This document shows positions 1 to 11,934 of a stretch of DNA of 64,000 bases, piece by piece; position 1 is the stretch's first letter; each line of letters begins with the position of its first letter. The notes beneath the pieces are model-generated. The model was not told where the DNA came from. It worked only from the letters and a program-made list of their open reading frames with translations, and did no database searches. A program made the translations under genes and the position numbers. The stretch comes from Tetrahymena thermophila SB210 (lineage: Eukaryota > Ciliophora > Oligohymenophorea > Hymenostomatida > Tetrahymenidae): positions 56,184-120,183 of the forward strand of contig NW_002476264.1 in assembly GCF_000189635.1 (NCBI RefSeq), in the 5' to 3' direction.

Positions 1-2
1 AA

Positions 3-218
3 ACCTCTACAACTGATGATTTTGTTCAAAAGCTCTTCCCTCGTGTCATTGCTCTCAGTCTTAACCTTTGGAACCCTGAAGCTAAGCTTGCTGATATTGA
101 ATTAGTTAAGCATTTAGTTGCTATCAAGGACTCAATCAGACTAGCTGGTATCCCTACCGGTGCTGTCTCCAGTCAATACTGTGAACTCAATGTTGAACAC
201 TGCTTCTTTGAAAATTGA
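3..218 (+). CDS. C-terminal end of an unidentified protein (partial)
   Basis: An open frame runs from the window edge to a TGA at 216-218 and gives 71 residues ending in CELNVEHCFFEN. Codon use is GC-richer than the surrounding DNA and strongly biased (GCT, AAG, CTC, GTC), as in well-expressed ciliate genes, so it is a genuine coding end. The piece contains LVKHLVAIKDSIRLAGIPTG. This faintly recalls the C-terminal helix of DapA/NAL-type aldolases, but is too little to name the protein. The upstream part lies outside the window. Confidence 0.7.
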   Translation, partial: TSTTDDFVQKLFPRVIALSLNLWNPEAKLADIELVKHLVAIKDSIRLAGIPTGAVSSQYCELNVEHCFFEN

Positions 219-1846
219 ATAACAAATTCTAAAATAAAATAAATTTTTATAGTAGATATATAGATTAATAAATTTTATGTATATCATTCATTTTTCATTT
301 ATGAAATCTAAAATAAATTCAAATACAACCTAATTCATTCATTTATTCATTTTTTTCTTACATAATCATTAATTTAGACATTTTTCTTTATAAAATTAGA
401 AATGAGAATTTCATAAATAATGCTTTTATTAGTTTAATTATAATTAATTTAGTATTTTCTTAAAATATTCTTCTCAAATTAATTGATTTCTTAACAAAAT
501 ACCCTTTTAATTATTTGTAATCCAATTATTAACTTAGAATACAAAAAACAAATAAATAAGTTCACAAATAATAACTTTGTAATTTAAGTTTATTTTATCA
601 AAATTTGATAATTCTTTTTTCCCAATTAATTAAATAAATAAACAAATAGAATAATATTCAAAAAATACGGTGTTATTAATCTCTCAAGCATGTTTGCTTC
701 AAGTTAATCTAATTTATCAAATTTTTTTATTAGTTTAATTATATTAATTACAAAAAGAATACATACTGTAAGTAAAAATAAATGATGCAAAACGTAATTT
801 TGTGATTATTCTTACACAAAACAAATTTCTTCAATATATAATAATAAAATTAAAATTTGGATAAGATATTTTAAATTAAATTCAATTATTCGGTGAAGTT
901 TATCAAAATTTTATTTCTCCACTAATAATTGAGCAATAGTTTACTGTAAAACATAAAATATCTATTTAGTCAATAAAAAATTGTATCTTCAATATAATAA
1001 AATAGTCAAATTAAAAAAAATTCCTTTAAAAAAATAAGCTTTTCTTAAAAAGATATTAAAATAAATTTAATAAATTATTTTTTTATTAATTTATTGTCAT
1101 GAATCTAAGCTAAATTAATAGAATATTTTAAATTTGATCACAAACCAAAGTTCAATAAACTATATTTTTTTATACTATGCAATTTTTTACATAAATATAA
1201 TCTTAAAAATTAAACAAAGAAATAATTTTTGTTAATAATAAATTATGATATAATATGTATTTATTATTAAATGATAGTTAATCATCAAAACTAAAAAAAA
1301 TTTATTAGTAATAAATTTCATAAAATAAACAATACAATTATAATTAAATAAAAAATTTAAAACAGTCTGTTATTTAATATTCTTATATTTCAATCATTTA
1401 AACTAAATTTATTTATAATTCAGAAAGATTAAATTAAAAAATCTTTTAAATTAATTTAAATTATATTAGTCAAAAATTATGAAAGCATATTTACTTTCTA
1501 TTTTTAAAATTGAAGCTTCATAAATAAATTAGAGAAAGAATCTTAAAAAATATTTAGATTGAATTTAGAAAAGATAAACTATAGATTCAACATAAAATAA
1601 AGACTTGATGTTATAAATATATATATATTTATTTATTTATAGTTTTATAAGATAGTAAGTAATTGAATGGATTTGTTATTATTATAATAAACTAAATTTA
1701 TTACCATAAATTAAAATTAAGAAAATTGATATTTAGATGGATGGATGGATGAATGGATGGATGGATATTTTAATTGTTATACATTTTTTATTTATTTATT
1801 TAATTATATTTTAATTAATTAATTGGTTAATTATTTTTTGATACTC
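219..1846. other. Intergenic, AT-rich
   Basis: This stretch lies between the 3' end of the first gene and the 3' end of the carboxypeptidase gene (tail-to-tail). It is almost entirely A/T with homopolymer runs and short inverted A/T tracts. Apart from one tetranucleotide tract I see no gene, RNA or conserved element. Confidence 0.7.
1736..1766. repeat. GGAT/ATGG tetranucleotide tract
   Basis: About seven units of GATG, with one interruption (GAATG), lie in intergenic DNA about 80 bp beyond the carboxypeptidase stop codon. This is a simple microsatellite. Confidence 0.9.
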
Positions 1847-4800
1847 TCACTTTTAATTAATATTTTGAATATTATTTTATATTGTTATATTGTTGTTAAG
1901 GGAACCATCTCTATAGGGTATTTAGCCATACACTTTAGCTTAGTAGCTTTAATACAGTTTATTGTTTCCTAATAGGGGTATTCTTTAAAAATTTTTATCT
2001 TATTAGGGCCTGTCTTCTTCCTATAAATAAATTCGAATAAAAGATTAAATTTGGTTAAACAATTAAATAAATAATAAATGAATTAAAGAATAAAAATTTA
2101 CTCTTTTTTTTAAATTAAAATGCTTCTTCATAGCATAAAAAGCAGATGGACAATTTCCTTTAGGTTTGAATCCTTCTTACTTCGATTTTCTAAAGTATTA
2201 CTCTTAAACTGGATCTACAATTGAATTAGGAGTGTTAATTAAGATTTGATTTATATTTTTTAACTCTAATTCTTCTTGTTAAATTAGCTGTTTTTCTACT
2301 CCTTTAAATCTTGTAAATGTTGAAGAAAGTTGTTATTCTGCTTGCTTTTAAAGTTTATTTGTTGCACTATTTTTATTTATTTCACCCTAATAATTGCTAA
2401 AAGTACCTCTTTCCTTTATTTCTTCAAAAAAGTCCTCTCTTGATTATGAAAATGGAGGCTAGATTTGTTGAGATACTTATTCAAGCTTTTGCTTCTTTTC
2501 TTGCTCGTACTCACTTACACTTTTCATCATGAGCAACCAAGTTTTGCTAGCATTTTATTTACCATTAATAGGAGGTTTCTATGCATTTTTGTTAACTGTT
2601 TACTAAAAATTAATTACATTTAATTGTTCTTTTGCTTAAACATTCTATTATGGAAGTAAATTCTTTTTGCTGTTTTGATTGTTGCTTTTAATATCATTTT
2701 TATTGTTCTTTTTCTGTCCAACAGTTGAAGGTCTGTTGGAGTTATATTCTTTTAATTTTAACTCATTTGCTTATTCTTCCTCTATTTTCTCAACATTAGA
2801 GTTCTTCTTTGTTAAGTAAGCAGTTAGTGGTCTCATATGTATTGTTTTTGAGACATAAATTCCCTTCTTCTCTGGAACTTTTTATTCTCTATTTTCTGTA
2901 GAAGTACTGTTATTCCTTATTTTTTAATTAGAATCTGACAAATTATTCTTATTAGGATCTTTTGATGTACTTAACAAAGATCTTCCTTTCCTAGAATTTC
3001 TTTTTCCCTAATTGCTTGTGGTTGTTTAATTAGATGATTTTTTATTGTTTACATTTTTGAAAATAGACTTAAACATTTCTCTATTAACACTGATATTTTT
3101 TTGTAGCATTTTAATATGATTTTTCTTTTATTATTAAATAAAATATTCATTATATTTTATAAAAATCTAAAAAGTAGGTATTTATGTACATCATAATCTT
3201 CATCTGAAGATTCAGAGTCTGAACCTCCTTCTGAATAATTATCTGACTCATCTTATCTGGCAGGTTTCGAGTCTTATTCAATATTATCTAAATTAAATAG
3301 ATTCGAAAATGGGAGTCCTTTGAGTTATTCGTTATTGAATGCATTTTATTCTTCTTATTTTTTATTTCTTTTCTTCTTCTTATCAATTTTCTTTTCTTTC
3401 TTTTTCATCTTTCTTATATTTTCCTTAATTTCTTCCTTTTAATCTTCAGCAACTTTATCATCAACTAAAAATTCATGGTGTTGCTGTTGAAGTTGTAGTT
3501 TTTTCCTTTAAATTTAATTGTAATAAATTAAATGTTTTTATTTCTAAGATTAAAAATGCTCTGTACATAATATTATTCTCATCGTCACTGTGAATAACAC
3601 CCATTTAATTTTAATTTAATGCTTCATTTGACCTTTACTACTATTGTCTCTTTCTTTCAACCTAAATAATAAAGTAAAATTAATATTTAGTAAAAAAAGT
3701 TATAAAAAAAATTGATACCATAGATTCATAATCAATAATCGAAGTAATATATTTTTATAATGATTTGCCAATAACGACACCCATTTCAAGCAAGAATTCA
3801 CTATTAAAAAATTTTGAAAATCCGTTTCTGTAAAAGCTTCCATTCGAAGCCTCGATTGTATAACTTAGTTAGATATCAAATTAACTAAATAATATAGCAC
3901 GACCAGTGTTTTTCTTGCCAGGAGATATCTTAAAAATGCTTGAATAATATCTGAACATGTCAGTTTGCTCTCCCATCAACTTAGGAAAAATACGACACTT
4001 GTAATAATTTAAATCATATATAGGAAATTCAGGTCCATATACAAATACATTCTTCTTAACTGAATGTCCATGTAAATCAATAAAGATATTAAAATTCTTT
4101 CCATAAGTTCTCTTCAATTCAAGCGTTAAATCTTTCATACTCACAATAGTTGGATATAAAATCTTATCTGAAGAGTGAAATACTCTATTTAAATCCCTCC
4201 CAGCAAATCCCGTTCTGTAATTCCCAGCAATAACACCATCTGGATTTAGCATTGGAATAATTTTAAAAATCGTGCTATTAATTTAAACAAAAGTTAACAA
4301 ATTTACTAAAAATGAAATTATTTCAAATAAAAATTTTAGAAAATTTACTTTTTTCTAATTTTTTTTGCTTCTTCTGAATCTCCAAACAAAAACTAAAGGA
4401 AACCATGCATCAACCAAGAGCCATTAGACTCACCAGGATGAATTCTGGCAGAAATAAGAGCTACTTTTCTGTCTTTATAAGGAATAGTCATATCAACATT
4501 ATCTAAGAAATAAATTATATACATTATACATTTAATTAGATAATAATTAATTACCTGTCACTGTTAAAAGAGGTACATCTATCCCACTCATTGTTTGACA
4601 CAGCTTTTCTTCAGTGATAAAATCCTTGTTCTAGCTATGATGCTACTTCATAGTTTCTTTAAGGAATTTAATTAGCTTAGTGAAGGTGTAAGGAACACAA
4701 AAGGCAAACCACACAGTATCATTTTCATATAAAAATTCATATTCAAAGGATAGTTGGTAAGGTTATTTTCTATTTTAAATTATAATGAGAAAATTTAAAT

Positions 4801-6731
4801 TATTTTACAAGCATGAATATTTTTAAACTAAAATTGATTTTTTGAAACCTCTTTTATTAATAATTAATTTTCTAAAAAATGTTCATAAACATTTTATATT
4901 ATATTCTTATTCATGCTGGTTTTATTAATCTGATTGCCAAATAAAAGCATTTGTCATTTTGATTTTGATTTTTAACAATATTTGATTATTCCTTTGTAAG
5001 TAAACTAATTAACTAAATAATAAATATCAAATAAACAAACTACCCGTTATCGTCTTCATCATACAAAAAATTGTATCTGTAATTTTATTTAGTGTAGCTG
5101 ACGTTGTTTCCTTCTTAGGTCCAATCTTTTTTTAAATGCTTCAAAGCAACTTCTGATAGAATATAAGGTTTCATTCCCTTTATAGGACAATATTAAAATT
5201 TATTCAATTTAATTTTGAAAAATTTACTCTTGTGTAAAGAGATTTCTTTTTATAGAAGTTGCAGATATTAAATTTAACTTTTTATCCTTTAGAAGCTCCC
5301 TATACTTTGAAGTAATACCATTAAAAATGCCCTTTTGTGTTAGAATCAACTCTCATGAAAAGATCATATTCATCTGTGTTTTCAATTTTTACTGCAATAT
5401 CCAAATTTCCACTTTCAAAAATAGAATCAAATTTTAAAATATCTTTTCTCTATGTGTAAAGTGGGTTGTTTCCTTGAAATGGAGGTTTCACAGGTTCTCT
5501 AAATTTTTTAGTAAACATATCGAAAAATGGAGCTAAGTGAGGATAATCATTGGTGAACAAATGATCATAACGAAAGGTGTAAGAATCGTTTCCAGAATAC
5601 TATTGATGCAATTAAAGAGAAGTGTATGGTCTAAAACCTATGTAACAAAGCTTGTATTAATTGTAATACATTGAAGTACTAGCCCCTAATTCTCTTATTA
5701 TTTTATCGATAGTTGAATTCTTAAAATTGAGGGGAATAGGTCCATTAAAGTGTATTTTTGGTACCCACCTATTTATTTTTTTTATTGATTAAATATTTAA
5801 ATTTTTTATAGATTATTTTATAAAAGAAAAGTAAGTAAGTTAGTTAGTTAGTTAGTTTGTTAATTCCTGCAGGTTTAAAAAGTCAATTAATGGATTTGTT
5901 TTTATAGTATCAAAATGTATTGATTTGAGCTCATTCTAAATATTAATAAAAGAAATAAAAAATGTACCCAAAAAGCATATCAGGTTCAAGTGAATAAGGC
6001 TTGTCGATAATAGGCTAAGGAGGTAAATCTTCTAAATAATGACGCTTTGGTTCTTATTCTTCTTTATGGTGGTAATAGTCATAATATTAGTTTATGAAGT
6101 TTTTATTATTTGAACCCTAATTTCTCTAATTTTCAGTATCATCTTCAGATGAAAATCCTCCACTAACATCACTGCTGAAGGTATCATCGTTATTTTTGAA
6201 GTGATTTGCATTACTACTAGTAATACTTTATCTATTGCTATTCCCAATGTTAACATTTAACTTATTATTGTTGCTACTTTAATTGTACTATACTTTTTCT
6301 GTGTTATTTAGCAAACTTGTATTTGCAACATTTTAGTTTTGGTTTGCCTATCCGTTGTAAAAAGTAGAGCTCTTAACTTTCACTCCATTTTTAACTATAA
6401 AATTTTATTTTTTTACTTGGATATTTTACTAATTCTATGAAGCCTAACTGATTATTGCTTATGATTACTGGATGTTATTAACCTGAACTTTTAAAACGTT
6501 TGAAGGCTAGCTAACTGATTGCGTTTATCGAACAGAATAATTAATAGGATTCATAAAATTTCCAATCCCATATGATTGAAAAGAAGCAGATTCATACTTA
6601 TTTTCAAAACCCTAAAAGTTAGCTGCTTTATTTTAACTATTATAATCACTTGGGTTATTCTATTAGTTTTGCTGAGAATTAAAAATTAAATTAGAAGCGC
6701 TCACAGTTCTCTAAGTATCATATTTTTTCAT
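1847..6731 (-). CDS. Cytosolic carboxypeptidase (M14 family, CCP/AGBL type)
   Basis: This is a zinc carboxypeptidase of the CCP/Nna1 class, enzymes that trim polyglutamate side chains or terminal Glu from tubulin. My model has ten exons: 6731-5968, 5768-5228, 5177-5044, 4769-4555, 4502-4349, 4274-3719, 3661-3567, 3505-3190, 3124-2102 and 2020-1847. They sum to 3972 nt, 1323 residues. An Asn/Ser/Gln-rich N-terminus is followed by the CCP N-domain (FQWYYFKVQGA, GMKPYILSE, DTVWFAFCVPYT). The catalytic domain has zinc ligands in HPGES (H573, E576) and DLHGHS (H671), the NPDG and GRDLNR motifs, and the catalytic Glu in SYTIEAS (E744). The last ~550 residues are charged, Lys/Gln-rich and low complexity, much longer than in animal CCPs. 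No catalytic residue is missing. Tubulin as substrate is inferred from the family and from ciliate biology. The start ATG is the first one in frame with the N-domain; an upstream exon cannot be excluded. Confidence 0.92.
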
Positions 6732-7956
6732 TTAATCTATTTGTATGAAATTCCTTAAATTGATTGAAAGATTGAAAAGAAATTAATTTTTAATAATTAA
6801 AAAATTAATTAATAAGTATGAAATGATTAAACATAACTAATTAAATAATCAATTAATTAATTTTTGGATGGTTTAGCTTTTTGAAATATTATTTATCAGT
6901 TTTGATGCTTTCTTCGACAATAATCTTTATCATTTAATATTAATTATTTTTAAAAACAATTTGATTTGTTAATAAATATATATTAATTTATATAAATATA
7001 TATCTTTTTTGCTAGTGCTTTCACCAAGTTTGATATTAAAGACTAATCAATAAATTACTCTAAATATCTATCTATAAAGAACATTCAAAACTGCCATTTA
7101 AAATTTTACATATTTCTTTAAATCAAAATTTCATATTCAGTAAAAAACAATTATAAATATTTATTTAAATTTTTAACTTTTTTAAAGTTTTATAAAGAAA
7201 AAAATATTTTAAATTTTTGTTGATGTAAAATAATTTTTAATTCATAAATCATTTTAATTACAAATATCATCAATTAGAATAAGTTTATTTTCTACAAAAT
7301 GTATTTTAAATTAAAAACTCATTGAGTAATTTCTTTTCAAATTCAAATCGATCAATTGATAATCTTTTTTTAAAAAATTATTATCTATCTATCTACATCA
7401 CTTTAAATGCATAATAATAATAAATATTTAATTAAATAGATAAAATCATTTGTAATAAATAATAAATTTTAAAAGAATAGATTTAAATATTTTGAAATAT
7501 TTTTATTGTTAAAATTTTAAATATTGCTACAACTGTGAAAGGTAGGAAATAAATATGTCGATCGATATTTATTTGATGCTGCATGATTGAAAGGCTAAAT
7601 AGAAATTAGAATGAATGTGTGTTTGTTTGTTTGAATAAAAAATATCATTAGAAATTAGATGCAAAAAAAGGAGAGAGTAGAGAAGGAGGAATGCAGCAGT
7701 ATGGCGGAAGAGAGAAATGAAAGAAAAGATAAGTAAAATGAATGAAAATTTTAGATATGCTTGATAATAGCTTGGTAGGTATTGATAAAAAGAAAAACTA
7801 AAATTAATTGCAGAGAGAAAGGTGACAAAGAAAGAAAAAATAAAATAAAGCGAGAAAAAGAAAAAGAAGTTCAATCAAAGGTACAAAGAAAGTATTAAAA
7901 AATATATAAAGCAAAAATTAATTAAAAAAAAAAAGAGATAAAAATATCAATCAAAA
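6732..7956. other. Intergenic, divergent promoters
   Basis: The region lies between the start of the carboxypeptidase gene (-) and the start of the first eL37 gene (+), so it must hold both promoters. It is AT-rich with A/T palindromic tracts. The last ~350 bp before the eL37 start are purine-rich on the + strand (many GAAAG/AGAA runs), probably the 5' leader. No other gene is seen. Confidence 0.6.
7934..7945 (+). promoter_or_regulatory. Leader motif shared by both eL37 genes
   Basis: The 12-mer AGAGATAAAAAT ends 11 bases before the ATG. The identical 12-mer sits at 13437-13448, 12 bases before the ATG of the second eL37 copy, while most other flanking sequence has diverged. Its role (5' UTR, translation or transcription) is unknown. 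Confidence 0.4.
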
Positions 7957-8421
7957 ATGGTAAATTATTAATTATTTTGACTTAAATATAAAAATCGATT
8001 ATATTACAAATGGCAAACAAACCCTTACTAAACTAACAATTTGCATTATAAAATAATAGACTAGAGGTACTCCTGCTTTTGGTAAGAGACACCAAAAGAC
8101 TCACACTTTGTGCAGAAGATGCGGTAAGGCCACTTATCACAAGCAAAAACTCAGATGTGCTGCTTGCGGTTATCCTGATGCCAAGATGAGAAGATGTAAT
8201 TAATTTTTGCAAATTATAAGAAAATTTAAATCGATGAATATATATTTATTTAACCTGCTTTTTTGTTAATTTTAGACGACGGTTGGGGTCAAAAGGTTAG
8301 AGATAGAAAGGGTCAAGGTACTGGTAGAATGAGATATATGAAGACTATTGCCAGAAGAGCTAAAAATGGTTTCAGATCTGGTACTTAAGCTGCCCCCAAG
8401 GTCAAGGCCGCCTCCAACTGA
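7957..8421 (+). CDS. RPL37: 60S ribosomal protein eL37, copy A
   Basis: Encodes eL37, a small basic zinc-binding protein of the large ribosomal subunit. Exons are 7957-7959, 8060-8195 and 8276-8421 (285 nt, 94 residues). The first coding exon is just the ATG, directly followed by GTAAAT. The protein starts [19 protein letters not shown], has the four-cysteine zinc motif C19-x2-C22-x11-C34-x2-C37, and the family signature GTGRMRYMK. One in-frame TAA near the end encodes Gln; the stop is TGA. Codon use is strongly biased (GGT, AAG, AGA), as expected of a ribosomal protein gene. It differs from copy B (13461-13917) by one residue, Ser93 here against Thr there. A purine-rich leader precedes it. 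Confidence 0.97.
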
Positions 8422-10681
8422 TTTTGAAGGAAATCGTTATATCAATAAATTAGGTGTATAATAAAATAGCAAGCATTATAGGGAAAATTGCATAAATACT
8501 AATAATCATACAATAAATATCTTCAATATTCACCAAAATTAGAACGGAATATTCAATACTACGACTGACTAATCAATAAATCAATCCACATATTTATATA
8601 CTTATAGCTAAGGAAAATTCGCATGCATTTATTAATGCTCTAAAGCTATATATGCAATTTAACTTTGCACTCTGTCTATATTATCCGCTTGATAATTCAA
8701 TATATTGTGTATTTAAATTTAACTTTTTTGCACCAATCCTCTCGTATATATCAATCAATTAATCAAATCATTCGATACATCCATCAAACCAAATATACTA
8801 TTTAAATCGCCATATTCACACCATTAAATCAATTTGTGTTTTGCAATTAACTCATTCATAAACCATATACTACTTTTTCAACTTTCTCTCAATCACCCAA
8901 ATTACACTCCGATTAAACGCACTCTTTTTCTTTGTTTATTTTCGTGTCTTTGGTTGATCAATCCTAACTAATACTCTATTATAATTTGGTTTAATCACCT
9001 ATTTTAACTATCTTTTTGTTAAATTTGATAACTTGAATTCTAAGACTAAATTTTATTAAATTCAAAGCTTATTTTTATATCCAACCAAAATAAAAAGATA
9101 TTGTTTGATAAACCCTTTTATAGCCCAATCAATAACCCAAATTGATTTTTATTTTCAGCTAAAATATTTTTTCAACCAAATCTCTCAAATAAACAAACAA
9201 AAAAACAAAAAAAACAAATAAATTAATTCATAAATAAATAAATGAATAGATAATCATTTTCCTTGCAGTTAAAAAAACAAAACAAAACAAACACAAAAAT
9301 TACTTTCTAAAATTTTAATTTATTTCTTGAAGCATAATTTATTAATTTATTTATTCGTTAACAAAATGAGCAAAAAGAGTAAATCTTTAAAGATGAAATA
9401 CATTTTATATAAAAAACAAAAGTAAAAATAAAGCATATTGCAATAAATTTTTAATTTTAATTAAAAAAATATTTTTATTTTTTTATTGATTTTTTATGAA
9501 ATTCTACTTCCTTCTTTTTTATGATTGGTTAATTAGTTTTTATTTCAAATCTTATCAACTAAATTAAAATTTAATATGTCTACAAAGATTTTGAAATTCA
9601 TACTTTTTGGTTAAAAATAATTTATTTTTTAACTTCAAATTAATAATTTAAAGAAATATAAAATAAAATTACATTTTAAGTTACTTTAACAAATTATTAA
9701 AACAGTTAAAATTCAGTAAAAAATTAAACAACTGCATTATAAATTACTAATATTTAACTTTATTTATTCATTAAAAATATTAAAAGAACTTCATCAATAA
9801 ATTAAACTTTAAATTTGTTTGTTTTCTCAATTTAATATTTAAAAAACTCTAAATAAATTTATCATATTAATAATTAAATAAATAAATAAATTTTTAGACA
9901 TTTATTGAGCAATTAAAAAAAATTAGTTATCAATAACAATATTTTATTTGTTTGTGTTAAATATTCAGTAGTTGTTTATCAAATCATGCTATTTTAATTT
10001 TTTCAAATATTTAATATTGCATTTTTCCAATAATAAATAATAAATTATACATAATTTTAGTAAAATATATTAATTAAATTGATTTTTTATTTAAAATTTG
10101 AGCAGAAGACTTAATCTATTTAAATTTTCTTAAAATAAAGCTTTTTTAGCCTCAAGTAATTTATAATTTGATATCTAATTAAAAAATTAGATTATAATAC
10201 AGACAGTTTAATAGTTATTTAAAAACCATACTATTAATAATTTGAAAGTTTAATTTCAGATAATAAAATAATTCATTTGTAAATTTATAAAAATTTAAAA
10301 GAAAAATAGGGAATTTTAGTCAATACTTACTGTAAATACAAAAAATAAATTATTGATAAAGGAGTTTTTATAGAATGAAGATACATTTAGAATTTATTTT
10401 AGGCAATCTATATTAATTATTATATTATATCAGATATGTTTAAAGTAGCATTATTGATTAGTGATAATTTTTTTTGATTTAAATTAATTTTGATGATGAA
10501 TAAGAACATAATGTTTGCAATACAGAGTGAAAATAAATAGCTTAATTAATTATTAATTTATATTTAAGTGTTTAATTAGTAGCTTTAATTTTATTATATA
10601 TTGTGTTATGATAGTAGTTATTAATAAGTATTATAGAATCAGTTTTATATATTAGTAAGTGTAATTAGATCGATAATTCAA
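8422..10681. other. Intergenic, AT-rich
   Basis: Tail-to-tail spacer between eL37 copy A and the alpha/beta hydrolase. The first ~800 bp are noticeably richer in C on the + strand (many ATC/ACC/CAATC stretches) than the rest, which is plain A/T with A-runs. I found no domain-like translation and no structured RNA. Confidence 0.6.
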
Positions 10682-11934
10682 TCAATCAATAGATTATATT
10701 TTTGAGTCTTCATTTTTTTGTAGTATTTTTATAATTTTCTCAGAGAGCTCTTCTGGGTTATCAACGTTCATGTGATGACCTGAAGATGATATTAAATCTA
10801 TTTTAAATAAGTCACTATTTTTTTTCATAAGTCTTTAGGCTCCTTCTTAATTCATCCAGTCGTGTTATCCATACATAAAGTGCACAGGAATGTTCATGTC
10901 AGTTTCGAATATTTCTTCTACTGGATAATGAGCAATGACTCTTGGATAGAAAAATAAAGAGTAAACAAACCTGCTTGTGCTTTCGGGAAGTTTAAGAACT
11001 TGGTCATAAAACTATTACCAGAGCTTCAATTCTTTCTATGATTTTGTTTTTAAACGAGTAGTAATCATATGCTTCATTATATATTGTTTGGGTAGAAAAC
11101 AATTTTTATATAGCCATTCATACGTAATTTGATATTTCCATACTGTTTTTCTAAACCAATTGACCAGTTTTTCTTTAAAATTCATATTTGGATATCTGTT
11201 ATTTAAATAATCTTGATTTTCCTACTAACTGATTTTACTCACTCCAGCTGGACTCATTAAAATGAGTTTTTTAACTTAATCTTAGTTTTACTTTGCAAAA
11301 AAACTTGATATATAACCACCAAAAGAGTGGCCAGCTAAATAGAAAGGTTTATATTATAGTCCTACTTAGATAACCCACTATTAAATACTCAGTACAAAAA
11401 AGTCAATTATTTCCTGCGCAGTTTTTAAGTGATCCACATTCGGACGTGATGAAAGATTCAATCCAATGATATCAATGCAATAAACTTTAAACTACTTGCT
11501 CAACTTTTTAAACATTTTTTAGAATAAAATACTTCCACCGCCATATCCATGAATTAAAACTAAAGGCTCTTTGTTTTTAAAGCGGTCTTTTCCCTTGTCA
11601 ATAGATATATAAGTGTGAATCCAATCATCATCTACTCCATTTAAATTAATCTTTATGTTTTTGATTTCAACGTCTCTTCCAACTTCTAAGTCTACAATTC
11701 CAAAAATAATTAATGAAACAAACAAACAAATTAATAAATAAATAAATTAATATATTTTGGATGTAATTCTGTTTGTAAATTACTGTGAAGCTCTAAAATT
11801 TTTTCCTCAACTTCTTAGGCAACTTTGTACTATTTAGGGAGAAAATTCTCCTTCTTGTGAGTCCATGTGGAGGATTCGCTAAAACTGCTTTCAAAAGAAA
11901 AAGATGAATCTTAAAGATGAATATCTTCTTACAT
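10682..11934 (-). CDS. Alpha/beta hydrolase, ABHD4/ABHD5 (CGI-58) type
   Basis: A two-exon gene (11934-11784 and 11691-10682; 1161 nt, 386 residues). The fold is classic alpha/beta hydrolase: oxyanion-loop strand PLVLIHGYGGG, nucleophile elbow AGHSFGG (Ser173), acid in YGQHDWMN (Asp328) and histidine in SGHHMNVDNPEE (His356). The spacing H-x4-D at His356-Asp361 is the motif seen in ABHD4/ABHD5/CGI-58 and related lysophospholipid enzymes, and the YG-x2-DWM element also fits plant and yeast members. Unlike animal ABHD5, whose nucleophile is changed to Asn, this protein keeps Ser, so it is probably an active lipase, phospholipase or acyltransferase. The N-terminus is Ser-rich with no clear signal peptide. 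It lies between the two eL37 genes in the opposite orientation. The exact substrate cannot be told. Confidence 0.9.

Noticed and set aside
1860-2030. GC-richer patch with GGAACCATCTCTATAGGG, faintly like a U3 snoRNA box
   Set aside because: On the - strand it is the last exon of the carboxypeptidase, in phase with the preceding exon and ending at a TGA.
7569-7874. Phe-rich - strand open frame of 101 codons
   Set aside because: It is the complement of the purine-rich leader of the eL37 gene; low complexity, no domain.
8622-9047. Approximately 140-codon + strand open frame downstream of eL37 copy A
   Set aside because: Codon use and composition are those of the flanking spacer and no motif is seen; the chance explanation is sufficient.
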